From contig WIXG01000229.1 of assembly GCA_009869945.1 (NCBI GenBank), positions 1-64,000 of the forward strand: a stretch of DNA of 64,000 nt. The letters are read 5' to 3'. Below are positions 12,409 through 24,300 of this stretch, piece by piece; the first letter of the stretch is position 1, and every line of letters begins with the position of its first letter. The position numbers and the translations under genes were made by a program. The notes beneath the pieces are model-generated. The model was given only the letters and a program-made list of their open reading frames with translations, did no database searches and was not told where the DNA came from. Source of the DNA: Mesaphorura yosii. Lineage: Eukaryota; Arthropoda; Collembola; Poduromorpha; Tullbergiidae.

Positions 12409-14758
12409 ATGTGGACAAGAAATGTGGATCCTGCAATTGTCAATTTTCTCTGTTCTGCCGCATCAATTTTTCTGTTATCAGTAGCCTTGTCACAATCACA
12501 GCAACATTCTCGTGAATCAGGTGAAAATAGTCGCTCTGCTTGCAGTCTTCCAGAGGCGTGGATCGGCCAATGGAATCAAGCAGGTAACGACGGCTCTGTG
12601 ACAATCACGAATATTCTTGACTATGGCGTCGACGATCATGGAACCTGCGTGCAGATGCAAACGATCGGCGAGGGCGATGTCGATGCCAAGTTCCTAACTG
12701 TGAAATTAGTTAACCGGTGAGTCGTATCACGCTGCTGACTTACGCTTGCGTGTGAATTAATTAATGGCACTGCTGGAACGAATCTTGATTCTTAACTAAT
12801 TTAAACACAGATTTGAAGATCATCAAGAATTTTGCTACAAATACATGCTAATCACCCGTGTTCACGAGAACGTGCTGAAATACAAGGAAGGTACATCGAA
12901 TTTAGCAGTTAGCAGCATGTCAGACCTCAAACTATAATGAAATAAGCCATATTTAATGTCAGGTGGAGTTTGCCATGATGATCTGGCCTCCGCCCTGGAA
13001 GATTATGGTCTTGAAGACCATTACCGCAATATCTATCGGGATCGAGCGATTCCCTGCCCATTTCAAAGCAGCTCCTACGAATTCACGTACAACAAAGGCG
13101 GAAGGGAATGCGCCACTCCAGTTTCGAAGCTGCAGGTGTGTACCGTCGCTGCCAAACGTGTACTCGAGTTCCAAGCGTGTCCAGACGTCTCGGGAACCGA
13201 AAGCATAGGTGAATTCAAGAAATCCTGGAATTTCGTCTATTCCGTCAACTAAAATGCGGAAAAATACGAATATTGGTTTAAGCTTGAAAGATGTCCCATT
13301 ATCATAGGCAAATGTGTCTTATTTTAGCCAAGGTTCTCACCTGCTTCGGAAACTGGGCCGAAGATGGGACTGACTACTTATTTGGGGAACTGGCCGTTAA
13401 AAATAATCATTACCACGAAGTCACTTATCGATGTCTGAACCTCATTCGTGATATTCACAGTCACGAAATAAGACAGATCGCCTTTCCAGAAGATGCTTCT
13501 TGCTATCCGCTAAGTGAATCCTCCGCTTTTCATCCTCAAATCCTCGCCCTCAGAAGACCCTCATCTTTTCCGCAAGTGTCTCCGGATAAATTGGCGTGGT
13601 TTGCCAATTCTTCTCGATGGGACTCCCTAAATGGCTCGATGCAACTGAAAATGAGCGGAGCCTCGACACGAACATCGTACGCATTTGCATTGGATGTGTT
13701 CACCATTGATAGTTCTGGAGCGCCAAAATTGCTTTATATGCTGGAAATTGTAGCGAGCCACGAGAATTCAGAAGATCGAAGCATATTCAGTGCGATTCGT
13801 GTGGAGGAATGGTAAGTTGGCCTCAATTCGGTCAGTTGATTGGTCGGTGTGGGTTGAACTAATTAAAAATCTGGTAATCTTTTAGTATGAGAACTCCGGT
13901 TTGTCTTCACTTCCACAAAAGAAGCAGCGACGTCATCGAGGTTTCGATGTATGAAGACGATAACTGTGAAATTGTCGTGCCTGGCTTCCTGGATTCGCAT
14001 TCGACCACGGTCAGCGTCAGCAGTACGACATTCATTCGAGCCCAAGCTGATACTGATGACCTTGGTCTCGAAAAATCTGTCCCTTGCCCGTTCCCCGGCA
14101 AATACTCGATCACAAAAGCCGTGAGGCACGACGATCTCATTTGGAAATGCAGCAATCAGTCGTTTAATACGCTAATCATCGGTTGCGCAACCCGGCGGAC
14201 AGAATCCGAATGCAGTGTAAGGTCGAGCATGCAACTTTACTCTTGCGTCGCCGGCGTTTTGCCCGTTGCAGGTGAGTTCAAAGTTTCAAAGTCTCCGGCT
14301 CAGGTTTCTTTCTTCGCTAATGAACTCATCGTCTTCGCACATATTTCGTCTTCATTTTTTGTCCTTAAGAATTGATCTGCCGGGCCAGCTGGGAAGAAAA
14401 CGGCAAGACGTACGTGATTGTCAGGCAGGAAATCAGTTCCAGCGACAGCGGTTCAAGCAACGACGTGACACAAAATCATGATGGACGCCATCGCTGCCTG
14501 GAAATAGAAAAGTCGTCCTCGCCTGATGCCACAATGACAATGACGATCAAGGCCAACCGGAACTCGTGCAAAAAATCGTACAAGGAAAACCCGCCGAATG
14601 AGTGGGAAGTCACCACAGTCTTTTTAACGGATTCTTCCGCCGATAAGCTGAACTCTGGCTCTGCCTCTACCCGGATGAGTGCGTCGATGTCGATGGCCTC
14701 GATGACGTCGACGCCAATTTTCTTGTGCCTGTACCGGGTTTTTGCTTTATTTACCTGA
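12409..14758 (+). CDS. Paralog C: diverged secreted Cys-rich protein of the same DUF7044/7043/7042/7045-type family
   Basis: Six exons: 12409-12716, 12811-12890, 12963-13208, 13328-13811, 13886-14271, 14370-14758 (TGA); 630 residues, complete. The start is an ATG followed by a signal peptide (FLCSAASIFLLSVALSQSQQ). The first Cys domain is in exon 1 (CSLPEAWIGQWNQAG, then GTCVQMQT). The second spans exons 2-3 (VHENVLKYKEG, CPFQSSSYEFTYNKGGREC, EFQACPDVSGTES). The third starts TCFGNWAEDGTDYLFGEL and the fourth follows the intron at 13812-13885. The last exon has CRASWEENGKTYVIV and ends in a modest hydrophobic segment (PIFLCLYRVFALF), so GPI anchoring is possible but weaker than in A or B. It lacks the His-rich linker exon of A and B. 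Several intron positions match A and B and others differ. No function is known to me. Confidence 0.88.
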
Positions 14759-14849
14759 ATCTGAAGTCTTCGCAATTCTTGTTCTTAATTTTGACGGACT
14801 GTGATTACGATCATCATTTATTCATTATTTATAAACTATAAATTATGCT

Positions 14850-14855
14850 AATAAA
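14850..14855 (+). terminator. Poly(A) signal of paralog C
   Basis: AATAAA 92 bases downstream of the paralog C stop, in AT-rich sequence. Confidence 0.7.
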
Positions 14856-15822
14856 TTGTTTTTCTAGTTTTGCAATCATTTCACGCGAGGAGGGTCGAGG
14901 TCCTCCTCATTTTTGTGTCGTGTGGTATTGTCGGTCCGTCGGTAGGTCGATGGGGCCATTCAAGCTAACACGGAGCGGGAGCGGGTCGTTCACTTTCTTC
15001 ACGCAGTGTAAATCTAAATCCTTTCATGCTCTACTTGGTTTGCATTTACATGCACGCGTGCCGCGTGTGTTGCCTGGTCTCAAGAATTCTGAATTGCTGT
15101 GTTATTTTTTATACTTCGCCGCTGCCGTGCCTTCATTGACAGGGAAATACAGCCGCGTCTCTGGTGTCTGAAGTAGTTCATCCTCGGATGAAGAAATATG
15201 GTTCCAGTACGCGATGTTTTAGTTTTTGCAAGTACCGTGCCTAGCGAAAACACGACCAGCGACCTACTTCACATTCACGATTCGCAACGCGACCGCGACT
15301 AGTCCGGAATAGCAATTTGGCACGGGATGGCAAGATTCACCTGTGGCGAGTAGCAACTGAGGATGCGGACACGAGTCGCAGCTGGAGTGCAAAATCCGTC
15401 GGTCCATCGTGTATCGCATTTTACGGAATCAGCAAGCCAAGCTGAAATAATGAATCCAGTACCAATGAAGCCAGGAAGGAAAAAACTATGAAATGTTTTT
15501 GCATCTTTTATGTGCAATCGCAAATATTCTCAATAGCGTCGACGTCGGAGGTTAAACCACAGCAATTTCATTCATTGTTGGTTCAGGGGAGAAAGCAAAG
15601 AAATGAAGACAAGCTAAAAAAAACACCGCACGCGATGCACGACGCAGGAAACCAAAGACTCAATTTTTTATGAGTTAAGTGAAGTGAAGTGTATGACGTG
15701 ACAGTCGGGCCGACGGGCAGGAGACTGAAAGGAGCCACTGAAATGGAAGGAAGCCGACCGGCTCCGTGCAACGGCGCGGTGCTGAAAATGGCCATGATTA
15801 TTACAGTGCGGCGGTAAAAAAT

Positions 15823-15842
15823 TGCAATGCAATGCAATGCAA
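15823..15842. repeat. (TGCAA)n short tandem repeat
   Basis: Four consecutive five-base units, TGCAA, in intergenic sequence. A simple microsatellite. Confidence 0.85.
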
Positions 15843-18262
15843 ATGTTTGGCGTGACTGTCATCTTTCACGGATTACGCAATGCAATACGCAAGCGATATG
15901 CGTGGAATATTTTATGAAGCCACCAAGCCAGAAAATGCACGCCACGCGTACGCTTACGTTGGAAATATTTACCTTTCAAATTTAATGCGGGTGGCTTTCT
16001 CGCTTTCTCCTCCACCACGCCAGACGCATACGCGTACGGTGGTATTTGTCATAGTCCGTGCTGTTTTTTGGCTATTTTTTATCTGGTGCGGGGTGCATAA
16101 TGCATTATGCATGTGGACGTGGCGTGGATGCACTTTTACGTGCGTGCCTGCTTGGTGTGGCAGATCGGTGGGGTAATCTTCTAAGAAAACTAAGAATGGA
16201 AGCAACGCTGGCTCACTTTTCGAATACATTCGTCCACATTTCCATTTATTACCCCTTTAATGCGGTGAGGCGGCGGAGGGTTAACATTAGAATTTTGGAG
16301 ATCTTGAGTAATATAGTGGTAAATAACGCCAATGTTTTGGAGTGGACGACGGATACGGAGCCCTGAAAACCAGACTGGTAGACAGCACGTGGAAGAGATT
16401 AGAAGGCGAAGGCAGATGGGTTAAATCATTTTTTAGTTCTTCCAAATTCATTTACCAGGGCGCGGGCACTTTTTGCATTTTGCATAAAGGCAGCCAGGCA
16501 GTTGGCAGCAGAAGGAGCCCAGACGGGCTCTGTTAAGCTAATGCCTAAGTAGGCGCGTATTTAGCGTTAATAATTCACGCTGGTAAAAGGCTAAATGTGT
16601 ACTGCCACTTGCCTGCCACGCCATTCCAGGTTGAATGCAAATATAAATCAAGGAGGCTTCATTTTCTCCGCCGCGCCGCGCCGAGCCCCTTTACAGGCAA
16701 GTAATAATTATTAATGTGAACTCTAAGCAGAGAAACACGAAGTCAGGGAACTTGAACTGGGTCGGTCGTCGTCGCCGTCGTTGATGTAACCCCAAACGCT
16801 GCTGCTGCTCCTCCGAGTCTCTCGACTAGCTCCTGTAACATTCATAACATATTTTCAGCTCATTTTAAAAATTCATGACAATGCTTTTAAGGAATCCTTT
16901 TTCTGTTGTTCACTGTTCGTGTTCCGTTTTAGTTTTATTTGCATTCAAATAAGTTTTCTAGGCACCGTTACATACGCGTTCCAGCTTTGGCTTTGGCTCC
17001 TCCATCCACCTGTGTCTCGGTCGGTCTCTCGTGGGCTCCAACTCCAGCTCGGTTACACACTATGCTTAGGTACAGACTCCAGCACAGCGCCAAGCGCCTG
17101 CAGCGCATTACATTACCCTCGTTCTCCTTTTCTTTTCCTTCACCTCCAAGCAAGCACTACGCACAAAATTATCTAAAGTATGAAATATGGCCAGCGCAGA
17201 AAGTTTTCTGACACTACAGCGGGCTGGAAACTGGAAGCCGGATCCTGGAACTGGAAACTGGGCTGAATTGTTCAGATAAACCTTCCTGCGTGCTAACTCT
17301 TTTTACGTTTACGCTTAGGCGTCAGTCGTCGTAATGAATTGTCAACCAAAGTGAAAAATCTTCGCGACGCAGCGCAGACAATTTTTTTGAATTCACATTC
17401 GCCAGCGCGCCGCCCGCTCGCGCGAAACTAAAGCGAGATTTATTTAAGTGTGGCTCCGACAAAGACAAAGACGAAAAAATGAATTCCCTTTGAGCCGAGA
17501 GCCGTGACGAAGTGCGTGCCATGCGTTAATTAGTGCGTTATGAATAATTAAACATTGAGACGAGTCATGAAGCCGTTTTTCGAAGTGCCATGTCACTTAA
17601 ATTAATGGCCCACGAGGGCGGCTCGGCGACTCGACGCAGCGCGGGAGATTTAATTATGAATGATATGTTTTTAAAAGGTAGATGCAAGATGAGGATGGCG
17701 CGAGTTTTGAGTTTTGCTAGTAAAAAGTCTGAACTCGAATTTATTTCCGTATGCAATTAAATACTTCATTAAATACAAAGTAAGTCAAGTCTGGCAGGCC
17801 AAGAAAACACTGAGCAACACAATCGAGTCATTAAAGTAAAGGTAAGGGGTCATAAAATATGAAACGGTGGACTAGCACGTGGACTTTAGGCAGATTCGCA
17901 TTCGTAATTAACTAATTGTAAAGCATTCATTCAAAACGCGCGCAGCGTCTTCACACTCACAAACGCTTAATTAATTAATCTGGTGAGTAGAATTCTCTTT
18001 AATACAATTTCTTACTCTGTATTCGTAATTATTTGGTCACGTATTAATGTTAATTAGCACAGGAATCTTTTGATTTAGCAGCGTACAGCATTTTGAAAAT
18101 ACTTACATTATTAATTACAGTCAATTAAATAGTTCGGAGATAAAACGAAACGTGAACGTGACGAAGACGAGCAGTCTGCAAAGCTAGCAATAATTAATTG
18201 ATTTATATCACAATATAAAATATCTTCACCCAATTCACTACGAATTCGTGCCTCGTGTAAAA

Positions 18263-18290
18263 ATTCACTTTCACTTTCACCTTCACTTAT
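18263..18290. repeat. (TTCACT)n-like short tandem repeat
   Basis: Imperfect tandem of TTCACTTTCACTTTCACCTT type, just downstream of the paralog B stop (minus strand). Confidence 0.7.
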
Positions 18291-18306
18291 TCATTCGTTC
18301 ACAGCC

Positions 18307-21300
18307 TCAAGCTGGTGGTCGTATGGAGAAAGTCGGCGAAGAAAGCGCGATCACCGCGCCGAGAATCACAGAAAGGAGTTTCCAGCAATGTGCGATAAAG
18401 TTTTGAGATCGAACGGGCACAAAAACGTTGCTGGCCGCAGCAGAAGACGTCAATCGCTCCGCACATTGACCTGTAAACGCGCCAGCGCCAGCCGGGCACG
18501 GATGAAGAAGAAAGAGAAAGAGATTACTCAGACTTTTTAATTTCTATCGTACGTGAATAAAAGAAACTACACGCATTTCGAGGAGCTGCAGCAAAATAAA
18601 CTTACCGTCCACTGTTAGATTGAAAGCCCAAGAGCCTCCTCCGCCGCCCACCGCACTGCCGCTGCTCCCGTTCCTTCGACAAGACTCGCTGCTGCTGGAA
18701 ACACGAAGCCCACCGTCGTCCGTCTGCGTGTAGACGAAGCAGTAGCGCCGGGCAGAGTTTGATGAACGACTCATTGGAGATGCAATCAAGTACTGCGTTC
18801 CACCTTCCTCCCAACTCCCATGGCACGTGTACGCTGTAATGCGTAATTAGACGAATGGCTAATGACTCCAGATATTTACCACTATGCTACTCGAGATTGT
18901 AATGGTCTTACATGAAATTGGTTCCTCGGTCGCGCACTTGGAATGGAACTCCATCGTTCCTTTGTCACCGCAACCGACGACTAATGTGCTAAAGGCTGCT
19001 GTGCCCGCTCCATGGTTGGCAGTGCCGCCTCCGCTTCCACAGGCGTCACGGCCGACACGACCGTCCACCGCCTGTGTGGCCGTGGCTGATGCGGTCGCCG
19101 TAGCCGCCATGTACTTGCCTAGATTCGGGCATCGCGTGGAGGGCGTACTCGAACTGATGAGCGTCACGTACGCAGCAGCTTCAACTTCGTCTGCGTACAC
19201 ACGCCGCGTGCAGTCATTCTCTTCGTGTGACGATTGCTTCTGTATCTTTATCTCCATCACGTGATTGTGGCGCTTGTACAGTCGCAGGCAGGCGGACTCG
19301 CGTTTACTGCAGGCAGGTGGGCAAAATAATTAAATTTTGGACGGGCAATCAGAGAAGAACTCTTGCACTTGACACACTTACCAGCCTTCTGTGTACGACG
19401 CGACTGCCAAAAACTTGTCATCGGCCGATTCCAGCCTCGTCACGCACGAAATTCGGGATCCAGGCCGAAAGAGGAGCGAATGCGGCCCAAATCGCGAGCT
19501 GGTAATGCTCGGGGAGGCTCCAAAGTAAGGTTCGACGTTGTAATGAGTCCCGAAGCCGCCGGCCCCGCCGTAGTGCAGGCCGCCGCTGCTGCTACTGTTT
19601 TTCCTCACGTCCTCCTGCACGTGCAGCACCGACCCTTTGTGGAGCTTGACGCTTAGCTTCGAATCTAGCGTGTGCCAGTGATGGGAACCGACCCACGCCG
19701 GAAACTTGCACTTGGCGACTGGTCCGTGTAACTGGTCAACTTTTGTGATGGTCAGCGCCCGTGCGCCGGTGTCGGTGCTCGTGACGCCGGTGCAGGACGC
19801 ATCTCCGCTCTGTGCCACTTTGTACCCGATCGTTCGGAAGTGGCCGGTCGCGGGATCGACGTCAGAGTGGTTCTTCATTGTTTCGAAGACGAAGCAGCGG
19901 TAGCGCTCTTCGTTGGAGATCTCATTCGACCCGATTGCGATCCGGTTGTAAATCTTGCCAATTAAGTAATGGTTCGAGCCGTCACGCCACGTCGCCAGGC
20001 ATTCCAATTCCTCAGCTGCAAAACAGGCACAATTAAATGGGCGGGTAATTAAAAGGCCATGAGCACGCTAATTACGTCGCTGTAGGGAAATGACCGCGTG
20101 TGAACAGAAACATTTCGATTTCGAGAGCCGGCGCGGCCCGATCCAGCTGTTAATCTTAAATTGCACGGTACGACCGGAGCACTGTACTGCACAAATTGAG
20201 CCAAAGGCGTGTCCGACTGTGTCAGAATTTTATGTACTTTGATGTACGATCGAAAACTCATAATCCATGCCATGCAAGAGTACAACAAAATTAAGCCCAT
20301 GCAAGCAATAAGCAACTTGTACAATTTCTAGTCGGCCGATCTGTCGGTGGTGGTGCTTTGACACGCCTAACGCCTTGATAGCACTCTTTCGTGCCAAACC
20401 CTCATTTGTTAGCTCAAGTTCGCTTTCCTGCCTGCCTGAACTGCAAACTACTCCGCATGCACGGTTCTTATTTATTTATAAATTACGATTATGATTGTTG
20501 TGTTCTTGGCTGTTGGCCGTTAGTACAACAATCATTAAAACAAATGCATCACGCTTCGTATTCACGCTGGAGCTGGAGCTGGATTTTCCCTTTGTACTTT
20601 TACGACCACGACTCACTCGACTCGCACGAAACGCAATTCTGGTCTGGCCCGGCCTGGAAGAATTATGGCGATGGTTAGTACGTACTTTCAACACAAAAAG
20701 ATAACACGTCGTAAAGTAAAACTGAAAACTGAATGAGTCGTGTCTCTGCAGAGTAAAATTATTTTTAACTGCTACGTTCTTCGTGTCATGGCTCGGGATC
20801 TCTTGAATTTCGAAATATTTCGCACATGGAACCTTAATTAGCCAGTAACCTTACTTGTACTCTCTGTCTTTTGAACGTTCGGGCACGCTTGGAAGCGGAG
20901 GAGGAGCCGAGAGTTGTCTGTGCAGGTGTCGACGTGGGAAACGGGCTCCCGACACTCGCCGTGGCCCCGATTGTACGTGAATGTGAACGGAGCGCCCCTG
21001 CAATCGTGCGAAAAAGACCAGACATGCGAAATTAGTAAATTGGGGGCTGCCAGCAAATAATTTCCGGTCACTCACTTGAATGGGCACTCGATCGGCTGGG
21101 CGTCCATCCGAAAAAGCGAGTACAGCGTCGCATCTCCAGGAATTTCACTGCACAGCTTCTCCAGCGTGTTTTTGTCTTCGCAGTACTGACCTAATCCAAA
21201 GGAGAAGGAGGTCAAAGTTAACTTTACTTCATGTAATGCCCTTTTACCATGTTTTAATTCTTGTTTGTTAGTTTGCGGCGCGGTTACTAAAGTGTACAAA

Positions 21301-24300
21301 ACGTAAAAAAAATGTACTGTGAGTTCAATTCCATTAACAATTTGCTCAAAGATGCGAATAACACGATAATAAAATTTCAGTTGGAATTTGCGTAGGAATT
21401 CGCTTCTGTAAATGCAGCTCAAGTACACGCAAAAATTGTAATTTCGATTCAAGAATGGAGAGATGCGGCACGGGACCGGGTCACGCCGTGCTGGCGCAAT
21501 AATGAGTAAATGTCAACAAAGATCATGTCATATCATCAAACGATTCTTCCGCATGCGCGTTTCGCCTTCGTGTCGCTTTGCATTTCGCTTCACGTATGTG
21601 TCTCGTCTATCTGTGTAGTTCTAGTTTATTATGAATCACGATTCATGAGCCCGGAAGAGAAAGCAAAGGGAAAGACACAAGGGACCAAACCCCGACTGTC
21701 TCCACTCTCCACTCCAGAATCACCTCGCCAGAATGCGAATGGAGAAGATGATGATGAGATTCAGATGAAGACCTTCCTAATGTAGTATTTACAATTTACA
21801 TTTTACTGCCTTCTGCCGTGCCACCGCCACGAACCACGATATTAATCGATGCAAGATTGCATCGGTAATGACAATCTGTCCCGGTTCACGGAATTGCTGG
21901 AATGCAAATTCAACCACAGCCCCGAACTCAAACTCAAACTTGAGCTCGAGCACGGAGTTTGATAGTTATTGAACACGGAGCAGGACAGGACGGGAAAATC
22001 ACAATCTAACTTGCACATGTCAATTATGTCAGTCAGTCAGTCGGAATCGGAATGGCAGAGCAAAGCAGACGGCGCGGCGGCAGAGGCGAAGGGCAAATCC
22101 AATTTCGGTCGAGTGCGACTCGGCCCGGGTTCATTTCGCTCATTTGCACATCACGCAGCGTGCTGCACCTTTTCGGTATTTCTTCGGCTGGATCGCTGGA
22201 TGTCATTTTGACAGTAACACAAAATATTCAAAACATATAACGTCGGGCGTCGACGTCAGGCGCGATGTGTGATATTGCCCGTATCGTCTTCGTCTTTGGC
22301 CTGGAAGTCAGCTCGTGTGCGGGAGCGAGAAAGAAAGCAGACACCCGTGGACGTGTTTTTGCTTTGTGACGACTCACGACTGATTTCTTCGTTTCCAGCG
22401 CGCTATGGTGCAGTGAAATGAAATCCGTCCGAATCAAAATGAAAAAGTCTAATCCACATCCATCTTCTCTGCGTGATGCCCGCCCGGATTCTTTTCTTCT
22501 TTTCTTGCTGTTGCCAGTTTGGGGTCCACGGCCTGACTTCTTTTGTGTAGACGTCTGACGCTCCGACGGTCGGTGAATTCGCAAAAAGAGAGAAATGAGA
22601 GAAATCAGGTCAAATGTCAACGCGACCGACCACAGACCACGGGAGCAGCGACGGCGACAAGTAAACCCATTATATTAACCAATTTGTGCGATACACGACG
22701 CGTATTTGTAAATGTCCAGCAGGCCTTGCCTGGAGTGTCTTCAGTTGGTAAATATAATAGCAAATAACAAGGCCGGACTTACTTTCTTTGTACTGCAGCA
22801 CGTTACGGTGATGTTGTTCGATAATGACCACGCATCTGTGACAATTGCTCGACCTGAAATCAACAGAAAAACGGGCAAAATTAGCGATATTCGCATTGGG
22901 GTCAATTTTTTGAATTTGTGAAAGAGGATTCAGATTTGAAAAGGCGCACCACTAACGACGAAAGCCAATTACATCTTTACAAAAGGTGGCATTTCCCGAA
23001 GCATTTCGCTAAGTGGGATGTTCACCTTCCATCATCTCATCCCCATTTATATCGTTAACATGAAATTCAGCTGACAAAAACCAACGAAAAACGCGTACCA
23101 CAGCGCAGCGCAGCAAAGCAGTTTTCAATTCTCAGTTAACTCAGTTTGCGAAGGAGATTTAATCAAGTTTAACACAAACGACGACAACCGACAACGAATT
23201 ACTAGGCGTGTGGCCCCAGGCGCTTACACAGTACGGCGGGTTAGCTTTCCCGTATTCCTGGAACGCTGGAACTGGAACATAAACGTCATCATAGCCATTG
23301 CCATTTCCCACACTCCTGCCTGCTCTGCTCCTGATTCAATTTGGTAAATGACTGTCAAATCCTGAGCCTCAGCCTCAAACGACGCGACCACCGTCACCGC
23401 AAACACAAACAAGGAAATGAGCGAAAGCTCCGCCACGACAGAATTTGACATAATATTTTTTATGATCATGTGTAATAACAACCTCAGGCAATAATCCAAA
23501 TCCGAGCCGAGCCCTTTTCGCCTTTTTTGTGGTACTTTCATCTCTGTTCTCGGAAATTACAGCCGCAAATAAGCGGGTTGGTGCTTCGGCTGTCCTCCGA
23601 AGAGATTTCAGCTCCTGATTCAATTTGTCGAATGATAAATATTGATTTAGAGCCGAAATCATTAATTTAATCAGTCTAAACGACCAACGTCTTTTCACTC
23701 GAGTTGATAAGAAGCAAAATTTTCGATTGAGTAAACGGCTCCAAACCCCGAAGTCGTAAAGCATTCTTATCTTCAGTCTTAACATTTGTGGAGTAAAGTC
23801 GTTAAATTAGTAAAGAATGAGAGATTCACGATTAGCGAAAAAGTTTTGCACTGATAACTGGTAAGTAAGAGTAAGAAAGTGGCCCAACTGGCCAGCTCAA
23901 ATCAGTTGATCGGTTCTTCATATTAAATAAGTGATCAAGTCAAAGAAAGATCAGAACAGGCGAACAGGTGAGATGAAGATTAATTCGAATTTGAATTCTT
24001 TTGCCGTTGTGGTTGTACTGCACTTATAAGTGATAAGCAAACCTCTGCTCTGCGTAAAGTAGACTGGCTACAGGGTTATTTCTGGCTCGGGGTCGGATGG
24101 CAAGCAAATAAGCGCCCCGCCGCGAAGACATCAACTGATACGATCGGGAATGTCAAGTCAGAAACGATTTATGAACTGAGAACCAAACAAACGTCAACGT
24201 GGGACATGTTCACCAGTAAGCAGACGAATAGCAGACAGATACGGATTCCAAGTCGAGCTACCTGTGGATCCCAATTCTCAATAATGTAGTACAAAATTAC

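Larger units (their letters stand above)
14759..18306. other. Intergenic between the convergent ends of paralogs C and B
   Basis: About 3.5 kb between two 3' ends. It contains the AATAAA of paralog C at 14850, a TGCAA tandem at 15823-15842 and a TTCACT-type tandem just before the B stop. No coding exon, RNA gene or mobile-element protein could be recognised. Confidence 0.55.
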
